DNA of 64,000 nt from Trachythela sp. YZ-2020 (lineage: Eukaryota > Cnidaria > Anthozoa > Malacalcyonacea > Clavulariidae). The translations under genes and the position numbers were made by a program. Where the stretch lies: positions 5,406,501 to 5,470,500 of the forward strand of contig JADLSH010000388.1 in the NCBI GenBank assembly GCA_016169945.1, in the 5' to 3' direction. The notes beneath the pieces are model-generated. The model worked only from the letters and a program-made list of their open reading frames with translations, was not told the DNA's origin and ran no database searches. How positions within the stretch are numbered: position 1 is the first letter of the stretch; every line of letters starts with the position of its first letter. Positions 1-10,699 of the stretch are shown in pieces.

Positions 1-48
1 TTAAGTGTTACTATACATCAAGAAACTTCTCTTTAGAAGTCCAGTAGG

Positions 49-390
49 CAGGGACGCCGGAACTGGGGGGGCAAGGGGGGCGACAGCCCCCGTTGCCCTT
101 TGCCAAGGGGGGCAGGAGGGGCAGAGGTGCCCTTTCGATTTCAATAATAATACTGGCAAAGAAGAGAGAATACAGCTGTAAATTAGACGATCAGTGCATA
201 ATGAAAGCTATTGTTTTCGTTCCATACTTCTTTAGATCTATATTTGTACATAGAAATAACAATTAAATGAATTGAAATTTGAAAATCATCAAAATCCCAT
301 CGAATTAAAGGGCGTGGCAGCGAAAATTTTTTTCGACTGCCCTTACGTTCGCATTGCCCCCCCTGCCCTACCATCGCTCCGGCGTCCCTG
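49..390. mobile_element. hAT-like non-autonomous element (MITE), 342 bp
   Basis: The element begins CAGGGACGCCGG and ends CCGGCGTCCCTG, a perfect 12-bp inverted repeat. It is flanked by the 8-bp direct repeat CCAGTAGG (41-48 and 391-398), the target-duplication length of hAT elements. The paralogous block has the uninterrupted site near 5695, so the insertion came after the block duplication. G-runs lie inside both ends. No transposase ORF is present; the short minus-strand ORF inside it is not a gene. Confidence 0.85.
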
Positions 391-1382
391 CCAGTAGGGC
401 CATCCTTAATTGGTTACAGTGTTTCTTAAAGGAGGAAACCGGACTATCGGGAGAAACCTTGGTGTTTAGATCAAACTGAAAGCAATCTTCTCACATTGGC
501 CTAAAGCCCTGGTCAAACGAGGAGTTGACAAGCGAGAGTTTACATGAGAGTTTCATCGATTCTCGCCCACGTTCGACCAGGTCTTAATGTGAAATTACAA
601 TCAGACAACCGTATATTGCTGGTGTTGAACTCCGCGGGTCACAGACGTAAACATCCCTTTTCGTACTTTATCCTTCCGTGATTTGGAGGAAGTTACAATG
701 AAGATAGCTAGTCTCACTATTCTTTATCGCTAATGGTAACAACTAGGCAAATATGTTTCATATTTGTTTTCAAATGCATTATTTTTGTGTTTGGCATTTT
801 TCTCGAAAGGTAGTCTTTGACTTTGTCAAAGAGTTGAAGCACTCGACATGTCTACATGAAGAGCTCTCGATCCCTTCGATATTGCTTCCATGCTTACTGA
901 AGAATGTAATGAAAGCATAAAGATACAAAGTCTCTTTTATTTCTTTTGTGAAGCGGAAAATGATAAAAAAATTACATAGAAACCTGTTGTTTTGTTGAGA
1001 TGGACTGATTACAAGTAAAATTTCGTGGTTCTAAATAGAGTGAAGTCCTTTACCTAGGGTGTTGCAGTAACAAATGGTTTTTACTGGATCTCTAGAAGGA
1101 ATGCGGTTTTTAGAACTAATAGAGCTACCCGGAATAAACATAGTTTATATGTTTCCTTCTGTAGTAATACTGGGACCAATATATAAGCATAAAGGAAGGC
1201 CCATGCACGCTGGAACTCCAGGAGAACAATTTAAAACTTATAGAGCTATCCAGTATAAATAATGCTGTTTTGCTTCAGTTTAATTATTTTGACAGGCCAG
1301 TAATTATCGACTTCCTGTAATTTAAGGAGTTTTTTCGTGGCTTTAACAAATGTACTAATGACAGTTTTTCTTCTCTTGATAG

Positions 1383-1775
1383 AAATCCTGGCCATACAAC
1401 TGTCTATACGCAAGCATCCTACAATACCGAGGCTCCTTCAACTATCTTCCACTTATTCAAACTTGCTGTAATTCCTGTAGTTTTCCCGCGTTCACCACAT
1501 GCATTACCAAATATGGCACCAGCTGGCGATGTCCTAGCCAGGGAATTCAATGCATTGTCAAGTGCGTGCGCATTCACGACCCAAATAGTAAACCCATACC
1601 TCCTAAACCCATACCTCCTAAACCCATACCTCCTATTGGTGGATGGCGTAGAAGGATTCCTAGGATTAGGGTAATAAGGATTAAGCCAACTGTAAACCCA
1701 AAATGCGAACGGAAAGTGTTAAAAGGTGGAAAATTCTGCATTGAACGTTTGTGTATTCCGATTAAATTTGCTTAA
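1383..1775 (+). CDS. Secreted cysteine-rich cationic protein, last exon (copy A, partial)
   Basis: This open frame of 130 codons plus stop starts right after a pyrimidine-rich acceptor ending in TAG, and has the same phase as the complete paralogue at 5145-7457. It holds 11 cysteines: eight in the first half, then a long cysteine-free linker, then three near the end. The linker contains three tandem KPIPP units followed by an Arg/Ile-rich stretch, while the paralogue has a Thr- and Arg-rich linker. An AATAAA lies at 1813-1818. The signal-peptide exon would lie beyond the left edge, judging from the duplicated copy. I do not recognise the family; extracellular location is inferred from the paralogue. 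Confidence 0.7.
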   Translation, partial: KSWPYNCLYASILQYRGSFNYLPLIQTCCNSCSFPAFTTCITKYGTSWRCPSQGIQCIVKCVRIHDPNSKPIPPKPIPPKPIPPIGGWRRRIPRIRVIRIKPTVNPKCERKVLKGGKFCIERLCIPIKFA

Positions 1776-2595
1776 TCCGTAACTAGTTCATTGTATGTTT
1801 TCATCGGATGAAAATAAATGGACACTTACACTATACTATATTTGCACTATATGTTATTCCAATTTTATTATCTGCATTATAATGCAGCCTCGTACCCACT
1901 TTTAAGGAAAAGAAATTGGCTAAATTAGCCACTGATCTCTATAAATTAGCTGAATGCGATTTTTATTATTTTCCTTAAAAGCGCCTGGGTACGAGGCTGA
2001 TTATAATGTATTATTTGCACTGATGACGATCTGAGCTTAAGGACTGAAAGCTTTTCCAAATAAATATGATTTAACACTCTATGTCTATGATTTATATTAG
2101 ATAGTTAAGCTTAAACTGTACTTTGTGCAATGAAACTTTGATAATGTAAACCAGTCTTAAAATAGATTTACACTTCAGACACTTTGATCAAACTTAGTTT
2201 ATTCAAAGAGACTTCGAGAGTGTAAACTAGTCTTACATTTTGTGCAATTAACTACGTGGGTTCGAGGAAAATTACAACGAAGATCGTGCATACTTATCTT
2301 TATCTGCGCTAATGGCAACAGCTAAACAAATACGTTTCATATCGGTTTTCAAATAAACCGCGCTCTTTGTCTTATGCATTCTCCTCAAAAGGTAGTCTTT
2401 GACTTTGTCAAAAAAACTGTAGGCTATAGATTTACAATACAAATATTTATAGTTCTTATAAGAACAAAATGAATTTCTAAAGTTCAATAAAAATAAATGA
2501 TAAAATATTACATATTAGAAACCTGCTGACAAGTACTATGATCTGCGTGCATGGCTCTGAACGCAGTAACGTCCCCTAGTTTTTCTTCTCTTTAG

Positions 2596-3658
2596 ACAGC
2601 TGGCCTTACACTGTCAATATGCAAGTATCCTACAATATCGAGGCCGCTTCAACTATATTAAACGATTTAAACCTCGCTGTAATTTCTGTAGTTTTCCCGC
2701 GTTTACTACCTGCATTACCAAACATGGCACCAGCAGGCGATGTCCTAGCATGCGTGGCAGGCGTTCTATTGTGGGGGAGGAAGTTTTGTTTAGAGCGCGC
2801 TCTTTTTTTTGAGAGCGCGCGCTAGGTGAGAAGTTAGGGGGGGGGAGGAGAAAAAGCGAAGGGAGAGGCGAAATGAACGCCTGCCCAAATCCTATTCATA
2901 AACGAGACAAGGCTAAAACAAATACGACTGGAAATTATAGTAACACCTCTTCAAATAACCAATGAAAAAACGCTGGGGAAATTAGTGATGATTGAGCGCT
3001 AACGCTCCGGAAATTGATCGCTGTAGGTGTTCGCTTGCAAACAGAAATTGTGGTGGATTCTGAGATACTTCTGCTAATTTCGTATCAGTAAGTGAACATG
3101 CAGTCATTCCAAGAGACTGTGCTTCAGCAATCTGGTATTTCATAATGCTTTCCAAAGGACATACCACAATACTACACTATTGAGTACCGCCATCTAAAAT
3201 CTGTGTGCAGTTGTTCAAGCGTATTACCGATTTGTTGACAGATCTCACTGTCTCACTGAGTGTTGACGCGAAAGCGTATATTAGCCAATGGGAATTTAAC
3301 CGAAGGTTTTGGACACAAAAGTCTCGTTTATGAATAGGATTTGGGCAGGCGTTCATTTCGCCTCTCCCTTCGCTTTTTCTCCTCCCCCCCCTAACTTCTC
3401 ACCTAGCGCGCGCTCTCAAAAAAAAAGCGCGCGCTCTAAACAAAACTCCCTCCCCCACAATAGAACGCCTGCCACGCAGGCTAGCGATGTCCTAGCCAGG
3501 GATTTCAGTGCATTGTCAAATGCGTGCGCATTCACGACCCTATTTGGGTCAATCCATAATTACTAGGCGCGAGATACACACGCAAAAAGCCCATTCCAAA
3601 ATGCGATCGAATAACGGAAGTGATAAAAGGTGGAAAATACTGCATTGAACATTATTAA
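2596..3658 (+). pseudogene. Cysteine-rich protein pseudogene (copy C), split by a foldback transposon
   Basis: After an acceptor ending TTTAG, the sequence matches the last exon of copies A and B, but two single-base losses near the exon start break the frame. At 2751 the exon is interrupted by a 728-bp inverted-repeat element, and after 3479 the remainder resumes with substitutions and a missing linker, ending at a TAA (3656-3658). The middle Cys cluster and the terminal KGGKYC-like segment are still readable. It is clearly non-functional as written. Confidence 0.8.
2751..3478. mobile_element. Foldback element with 158-bp inverted arms
   Basis: The left arm (2751-2908) and right arm (3321-3478) are each 158 bp and nearly perfect reverse complements, beginning TGCGTGGCAGGCG. 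Each arm carries a smaller GC-rich hairpin (runs of GCGCGC around a poly-T/poly-A core). The 412-bp centre has no credible ORF. GCGATGTCCTAGC-like sequence is repeated on both sides (about 2738-2749 and 3484-3496), suggesting a target duplication of about 9-13 bp, which together with long arms resembles Mutator-like or foldback elements. It sits inside the exon of copy C. Confidence 0.85.
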
Positions 3659-4490
3659 GCTATTTTTATACAGCGCGGAGACCGGAAGAGGACTCGGACG
3701 AGACAATAAGGGAGGGGTTGGTGAAAAAAAACACATTCGGAGTGAAAATACTGTAAACAAAACAATCGTGAGGAGACTATAGGACTTTCTGTATGGGTTT
3801 TAGTGGATAAATAAAGTTAAAACATATATAATTCTTCGAGTGTTATTTGCTGGGGATTCTTCAAGCCTTTCTCTGACACTGCATATGTATTATGCAGTTG
3901 TCTGAATACATTCAGTCTCCTGTGAAATAAAAGAATGCTTTCAGTAGTTCACTCTATCAAACATCGCCAGGTTTTCGCCGAATATTCCGGTATCCTTCTG
4001 CAGTAATATGGGACCATTGATATTTGATGTCACTTAGTGAAGTTCTAGGAAGAAAACTTAGTTTAGAACTGATAGAGCTATCCAGTATAAACTTTGGTTA
4101 GTTTAGGTTTCCTTCTGTAGTAATACTGGACCAAAGACCAATACGATAACCTTTACGGGTCCTCTATAGGGAGAACGGTTTAGAACTGTAGAGAGCTCTC
4201 CAGTATAAATAGAGTTAGTTTTAGTAGTTTTGGGTTCCTCTTGTAGTAAAAAAGGAAGAGTTTAGACCTGTTAGAGCTATCCATGCATGAAGTAAAGATA
4301 AATTTAGTTCCTCCGTTTCGGTTTCTTCTTGTAGTAACGCAGGAAGAACAGTTTAGACCTGTTAGGGCTATTCATGCAGTAAAGATAAAGTTAGTTCATT
4401 AAGTTTACTTCAAAAACTCATTAATAATTCTTAAACCTTTTGGAAAATCATGTCAACCATAATATGTCACGTGAAGTGGCTTTATACCAG

Positions 4491-4690
4491 ATAAAACTCA
4501 TCTTCATTAGTATTCTTTATATAAAAGCTCATCCTAATTAGTATTCTTTATATAAAGAATACTGATGAGACGTTTTTGACGCCGTTTAATAAACTCGCAG
4601 TGCGTGTTTTATTATAGGTCTAATACCACTCGCGCTGCGCGCTCGTGGTTTTACAACTAATAAAACACTCCTGCTCGTTTGTTAAACAGT
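4491..4690. repeat. Two adjacent palindromic repeats
   Basis: AGTATTCTTTATATAAAG and its complement form a hairpin around 4500-4575, and GTTTAATAAACTC/ GTGTTTTATTA at about 4585 pairs with a complementary segment ending near 4690. These look like degraded MITE termini. The rest of 3660-5100 shows no gene; 3990-4400 contains several copies of the dispersed GATAGAGCTATCCAGTATAAA-type repeat. Confidence 0.5.
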
Positions 4691-5144
4691 ACTTAAACGT
4701 TCGTTAGATGTGAATTCAACAGTTTCCGTCTGTCCCTTTATTGATTCCCAGTAAATATAATAATGAAACGCATGCGCATATAACATTAAAAAGTCAGCGG
4801 TTAAAAAGGCATGCAATTGAATTACTATGCGGGAGTAAAATGTGCTGAAGTATTGCAAACATCTTGGGTTGGGCCCATTATCAGTAAAATCTATAAAGAT
4901 TGAAAGGTTTGAAAGGTTCTTTCACAGGTTGAAAAATGATTTCCGCAACAAGCGTGGGTTGCCAATAAAAACATTTGTAATGAAATATCTATAGCATTGC
5001 AGGGAATGTTTTCAACTCCTGAAGAGTGGTCTATTTTGCGACCATTACATGCTGTTGCTCACGTGATTAAAAAAAATATATTAGCTGTGCTACAAAAACC
5101 AGGCGAACAATTTGAGGACCAAGGATTTCAAACAATACATCAAA

Positions 5145-7457
5145 ATGAAAGGTCTTGATGAAATGAAAGGTGTTCTATTCGTGGCATTTCTGTTTATTTC
5201 GTTCTTGTGTCCATCGGATGCGTTCCTCTTAAGGCGAAGAAGGCGCCGTTCACCACCAGTAAGACGACCACCTATACGCCGTCCACCGCCGAAGACACCT
5301 GCACGACCGCCATATTGTCCACTGGATCCGAGAGTCAAAATTGTTACTGAACAAAAGAAATTTGGCAGAGAAATCCATGAGTTTAAGAGAGGGGTGAGTT
5401 TAAATATTGTTAGTTAAAGAACAGTGCAGTAAACTAAACTATAGCTTCAATTATATTTACTGGAGAGATCTATCAGTTCTGAACTGTTCTGAACTGTCGG
5501 TCCAATAAGGGCCAACTTTTATTGATCCAGTTTTACTACAGGAGCCCGGGAAACTAAACAAGACTAGCTTTATTTAGACTGGATAGCTCTATCAGTTTTA
5601 AACTGTTCTCCATAGACGTCCACTAAGAGTTAAGCGTTATTGGTCCAGTGTTACTATTTAAGTTCTATCAATCTCAAACTGTTCTCTTTAGAGGTCCAGT
5701 AAGAGCCATCCTTAATTGGTTGCAGTGTTTCTTAGAAGAGGAAACCGGACTACCGGGAGAAAACCTTCGTGTTTAGTAGAATCAAACTGAAAGCACTCTT
5801 TTCGCATTCGCCTAAAGCCCTGAATAGACTTGGCAAGTGAGTGTTTACATGAGAGTTTCATCAACTCGCATCATCGTTTGAACAGGTCTTAATGTGCAAT
5901 TACAACAGTGGCGTAACTACTATATATGGGTTCAGACCGGGCGAACCCGGGGGCCTCCAACCCCAATGGCCCAAAGGGGGGGGGCCAGGCAGCCAGGCTC
6001 AGACTGTAAAGCAAAAACAAATTGACAGGGAAGACTCTGAGAAACGAAAAATGCATGAACGCAACAACAAAATATCAAAAAGCAGTTCTCAACCGTACGA
6101 AAATCGAACATTTTACGTAAACATAAACTCCACAATTCATCTATATATATATAAATGTAAATGAAATATTTATGGTACAACCGTACTAATTTCCAAACAC
6201 ATTGTAAATTTTGATATGCTAAAATGTCGTTTTCAGACCTTCAGAATTCTGTAAATTTCCGGGGGGGGAAATTGTGTCTTCTGCACTCGTACTAGGGGGG
6301 CCTCCTGATATAGCGTTACGCCACTGAATTACAATCAGACAACGTATATTGCCGGTGTCCAACTCCGGTCACAGACGTAAAAGACACATGCGCTATGCCA
6401 CCTAAACATCCCTTTTCGTACTTTATCCTTCCGTGATTTGGAGGAAAGTTACAATGAAGATGTCTCACTATTCTTTATCGCTTAATGCCTGGTAACAACT
6501 AGGCAAATATGTTTCATATTTGTTTTCAAATGCATTCTTTTTGTCCTTTGCATTTTTCTCGAAACTTAGTCTTTGACTTTGTCAAAGAGTTGAAGCACTC
6601 GACATGTCTAGATGAAGAGCTCTTGATCCCTTCGATATTACTAAAGAAAGCAACGAAATATCACTAAAGAATGCAATGAAATATCACTAAAGAATGCAAT
6701 AAAACCTGTTGTTTTTTTAGATGGACTGATTACAAGTAAAATTTCGTGGCTTTAAATTGAGTGAAGTCCTTAACCTAGGGTGTTGCCGTGACAAATGGTT
6801 TTTACTGGATCTCTAGAAAGGAATACGGTTTTTAGAACTAATAGAGCTATACCCGGAATAAACATAGTTTAGTTTAGGTTTCCTCCTGTAGTAATACTGG
6901 ACCAATATATAAACATAAAGGAAGGCCCACGCCACGTTATAGAGCTATCCAGTATAGATATTCTACTTTAGTTTAATTTAATTATTTTGACAAACCAGTG
7001 ACGACACATGTCATATATTTTAAAGGGTATTTCCTAGCTTTAACAAATGTACTAACACAGTTATTTTTCTCTTTAGAAATCCTGGCCATACAACTGTCTA
7101 TACGCAAGCATCCTACAATACCGAGGCTCCTTCAACTATCTTCCACTTATTCACACTTGCTGTAATTCCTGTAGCTTTCCCGAGTTTACAACCTGCATTA
7201 CCAAATATGGCACCAGCTGGCGATGTCCTAGCCAGGGAATTCAATGTATTGTCAAATGCGTGCGCATTCACGACCCAAATACTAAATCTACAACGACTAC
7301 GGGCTCAAGGAGGGTGAGACTTCGACTTAGAAGTAGACGTGTTAGGTTTGGGACTAAGAGAATTAAGTCAACTTTAAATCCAAAATGCGAACGGAAAGTG
7401 ATAAAAGGTGGAAAATTCTGCATTGAACGTTTGTGTATTCCGATTAAACTTATTTAA
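5145..7457 (+). CDS. Secreted cysteine-rich, arginine-rich protein (copy B, complete)
   Basis: Exon 1 is 5145-5393 and exon 2 is 7077-7457, both phase 0, with donor GGG|GTGAGT and acceptor CTCTTTAG. The predicted product is 209 aa. Residues about 7-26 form a hydrophobic signal peptide ending in PSDA, so the protein should enter the secretory pathway. Next comes a strongly basic Arg/Pro segment (a run of six Arg, then RRPP-type motifs), one Cys, and then exon 2 with 11 Cys: eight in a first cluster, an Arg/Thr-rich linker, and three near the C-terminus. Twelve cysteines in the mature part could make six disulfides. A second ATG (5163) is an alternative start just before the hydrophobic core. 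I do not recognise the family; a matrix, defence or signalling role is possible but not shown. The intron carries a hAT-like insertion. Confidence 0.75.
5906..6326. mobile_element. hAT-like MITE in the intron of copy B, 421 bp
   Basis: Ends are CAGTGGCGTAAC and GTTACGCCACTG, a perfect 12-bp inverted repeat. The 8-bp flank AATTACAA is duplicated (5898-5905 and 6327-6334). The paralogous intron has a single AATTACAA at 593-600, a clean empty site. It has no transposase; ORFs inside on both strands are by-products. Confidence 0.9.
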
Positions 7458-7973
7458 TCCGTGACTAGTTTATTGTATTTTTTCATGGTGAAAATACATG
7501 TATTATTACTTGCACTATACTATTTGCACTATATGTTATTCCACTTTTATTATTTGCATTATAATGTATTAGTTTGCACTGCATGATGTCGATCTGAGCT
7601 TACGGATCGAAAATTGTCAAATAGATAAGATTTAACACTACGATTTATATTAGATAGTTAAGTTTAAACTGCACTTTGTGCAATGAAACTTTGATAATGT
7701 AGACCAGTCTTAAAATAGAGTTACACTTCATACACTTTGATCAAACTGTACTTTGTTCAATGAGACTTTGAGAGTGTAAACCAGTCTAAACCTTTGTGCA
7801 ATTGAGGAAAATTACAATGAAGATCGGACATACTTATCTTTATCACTATTGGCAACAGCTAAACAAATATGTTTCATATTGGTTTTCAAATAAACGCTCT
7901 TTGTCTTTTGCATTTTCCTCAATAATCTTTCGACATTGCTTCCGTGCTCACTGAAGCGGAATGTAATGCAATT

Positions 7974-8067
<94 letters not shown>
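7974..8067. repeat. Tetranucleotide microsatellite (GCAA)n
   Basis: About 23 uninterrupted copies of AAGC/GCAA. It creates repetitive Lys/Gln/Ala/Ser and Leu/Ala/Cys reading frames that are not genes. Confidence 0.95.
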
Positions 8068-8159
8068 GGGAGTGTGCTAATCGTATACTTGCAGCTGAGA
8101 GCTGAGCTGAATTACGAAGGACACAGCTGGACTCGGTCGCATGTCTGATCAGGGAGCGC

Positions 8160-8335
8160 ACCTACGATTTAAGGGTTAGTTTGGGGCTTATCCAAACCCA
8201 CCCAGTCAACATTCCCTGTGGGAGGAAACCGGAGTACCCGGAGAAAATCCACGACTTTTGGTAGAGCGTTGACTGACTCTTTTCACATGACAGTCATGAG
8301 TCCGAACCCACGATTTCAGAGGTGAAAAACGCCCG
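8160..8335 (-). mobile_element. SINE fragment (minus orientation)
   Basis: Shares the CCCACCCAGTCAAC, GGGAGGAAACCGGAG and TAGAGCGTTGACT segments, in reverse orientation, with the tRNA-derived SINE at about 30776. It is truncated and lacks a clear promoter head. Confidence 0.55.
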
Positions 8336-8600
8336 AATCATAATGATACAAAGTTTCTTCTATTTCTTTGGTGGATCGGACTTTGTGTAAAATATTTTTT
8401 TTCGAGCCAATCAAATTTCATGTAGTAGACTGCAGAGGCAACAATAGTTTTTGAAAGCCTTTGAATGCGGTAGCTGAATAACTTTACAAAGTTATAGGCT
8501 ATAGATTTACAATATAAATATTTATAGTTCTTATACGAACAAAATGAATTTCTAAAGTTCAATAAAAATAAATGATAAAAGATTACAGATTAGAAACCTG

Positions 8601-8839
8601 GGGCCGGTTGTTCAAAAGCCGGTTAACGCTAACCCCGGGTTAATTTTTAATCTGCTGTTCTGGTTTGTACACTTCTACACGTTTGTTTATTTCAAAACTT
8701 TATAAACAAAAACTTCTATCGCCCAGTACAAGGTTGATAGAAAAAAGTATTCATATTAATATAACCGATGTCTGGAAACTTGTATGAAAGTTACCACTAA
8801 CCCAGGGTTAAGTTAACCGGCTTTTGAACAACCGGGCCC
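8601..8839. mobile_element. MITE with GGGCCGGTTGTTC ends
   Basis: The first 23 bases (GGGCCGGTTGTTCAAAAG...) are repeated in inverse at the end (...CTTTTGAACAACCGGGCCC), with inner GTTAACC/GGTTAAC pairs. The homologous block lacks it (near 2520), which shows an insertion. I could not define a clean target duplication here. A related but shorter element sits at 26053-26170. Confidence 0.8.
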
Positions 8840-8959
8840 GGATGACAAGTACTATGATCTGCGATGTCCTATAGCCAGGGATTTCATTGTCACGACCCAA
8901 ATAGTCAATCCATAATTACTAGGCGCGAGATACACGCAAAGCCCGTTAAGAAATTTCAA

Positions 8960-9245
8960 ATCCAAGGGAGTTAAGCCTCTACTTTTTGGCCATTTTCAGC
9001 CACTTTTTCAAAACTGAAAAAGTGGCCAATTTTGGTCAAGAAGTAAAGGGGTTAGCCTTAACCGATTTTGGTCAAAAATCTCCACTTTTTCAATAACTAA
9101 AAAAGGGGGGTAATCTGCCCAAAGAGTAAAGGGGTTAGCCTTAACAAAATGATAAGGTATTAGCCTTACTTCTTGGCCATTTTTAGCCACTTTTTCAAAA
9201 ACGGAAAAAGTTGCCAATGTTGGTCAAAAAGTAAAGGGTTTCGCC
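8960..9245. repeat. Repeat of AAAGTGGCCAA / AGTAAAGGGGTTAGCC units
   Basis: Alternating direct and inverted copies of GGCCACTTTTTCA and AAGTAAAGGGGTTAGCC. The same family lies in the opposite orientation at 17565-17880. At 9246-9325 and about 9408-9475 another pair of direct repeats follows (TTTGGCTC..GTTAAACAAACAGGATAGC). No coding potential beyond chance. Confidence 0.7.
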
Positions 9246-10444
9246 TTGAAGTTTGGCTCTGTTTCTCCTGGTGGTGTTAAACAAACAGGATAGCTTTTCG
9301 GTATCCGCAAGTGGACGCCGCCCTCTCTAGGTGAAAAAAGGTTTCCGCAGTTTATTTTGCACAACCGGCCAGAAAAATGAAGCTGAAGCAGCTTGGAAAG
9401 TGAATGACACTTTGGCTCGGTTATTCCTGGTCGTGTTAAACAAACAGGATAGCTCTGATACCCGCAAGCGGACGATCCACTGGTTGGAAGGAGCTTTAAG
9501 CATAAAACAGTGCTCTGGGATTTCAACCCAGAAACGAATTAGTACTTCATTCTTATAGAAATACTTGATAACATGCGAAATTCTTTCGTGTGCATCATTT
9601 GCCCAAAATTTTCAAATATACCCGACATTTTTATTGAATGATAATATTTTTGCTGGCAAAGAGGGTTTTTGACCATTTCCCAACGGTTTGGAGAAGTTTC
9701 AGGGTCAATTTGACCCTTTCTCATGTGACTGAGGGTAAACTATAATCAGACAACTGCATTTTGCAGTAATCGAGCCCCAGTCACAAAGATGAAAGGTACA
9801 TTTAGCACCAGTACTGGATTCGTCCCGAGCACGGACACTGTTTTTTGTTTTAGATTGTTTTAGATTAAAGCCAAACGAAAAGAATAATCACAGGAGGAAA
9901 ACCAGAAGTGCCAATAACAGTTCCTGCTCATGGCGAGATCCGGTGAAAAACCTCTGTGATTATGATTACCGGAGACCCGGGGAAATGTCCTCGCGTCCTA
10001 TGGCCTAATATTTAATATAATATACCGACCCTTACACACTTTTAGTGTATTGTAAAGCAAAAAATATGAGCAAAAATGAAGCCAGAGAAAAATGCGCGAG
10101 AAGTCGAAAACAGCAATGTAGACCACCCGAAAATTTAGTCTACAAATCGCGCAAGACAAATATCCCTCTTTATGAACAACTTGTTACATGTAAGGTATAT
10201 TTATCTTAACCTTGAAACCTAAACGTACACCAAGTAAAGTACGTTCAGGACAAGGTGCGTGGCAAATGAATCCAATGGTCGAACATATTTTACGGCATTT
10301 TGTCATTGTAAAAGCTGTTAAGACACATTTTTGGATGCATTTTGAGTGTATTCTGATGTGTGCGTTTTCTATGGTTTTCTTTTTAGCGCATTGCATTTTG
10401 CTATAAGCGCGCGCGTAAAGCAGTAAAAGAGCGCACCTAATTTT

Positions 10445-10690
10445 GATTAGCATGCACTAATAATATTCATGCACTTAATTTTATGAGCATGCAACTTCAT
10501 GCACTTAATTTTATGAGCATGCAACTTCATGCACTTAATTTTAATTAGCATGCAACTTCATGCACTTAATTTTAATTATAGCATGCAACTTCATGCACTT
10601 AATTTTAATTAGCATGCAACTTTGCGCACTAAATGTTAATGAGCATGAAACTTTGCGCACTTAATTCAAATAAGCATGCAGCCTTAATTT
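10445..10690. repeat. ~32-bp tandem repeat (GCATGCAACTTCATGCACTTAA)
   Basis: Seven to eight units of roughly 32 bp, built on CATGCACTTAATTTTAATTAG and GCATGCAAC, with drift toward the right end. AT-rich satellite-like array; nothing coding in it. Confidence 0.85.
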
Positions 10691-10699
10691 TGTTGTTGT

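Larger units (their letters stand above)
400..3600. repeat. Left copy of a ~3.2-kb duplicated block
   Basis: The order of sequence here matches 5690-8950: shared non-coding intron, the last exon of a cysteine-rich gene, its 3' flank, then a second damaged gene copy. Copy-specific differences are mainly transposon insertions: the foldback at 2751-3478 only here, and the elements at 5906-6326 and about 8601-8839 plus a tetranucleotide array only in the other copy. Boundaries are approximate because they were read by eye. Confidence 0.75.
5690..8950. repeat. Right copy of the ~3.2-kb duplicated block
   Basis: Counterpart of 400-3600. At its right end (about 8850-8950) only short pieces of the second cysteine-rich copy survive: the GATGTCCTA..AGCCAGGGATTTC segment and a downstream non-coding stretch that also follows copy C. 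The exon body has been deleted, so I count it as a remnant (copy D), not a gene. Confidence 0.75.

Noticed and set aside
5090..5338. Minus-strand Gly/Arg ORF over exon 1 of copy B
   Set aside because: Antisense of the Arg/Pro-rich coding exon; no signal or splice support.
7812..8161. Leu/Ala/Cys repeat ORFs
   Set aside because: Frames through the GCAA tetranucleotide array.
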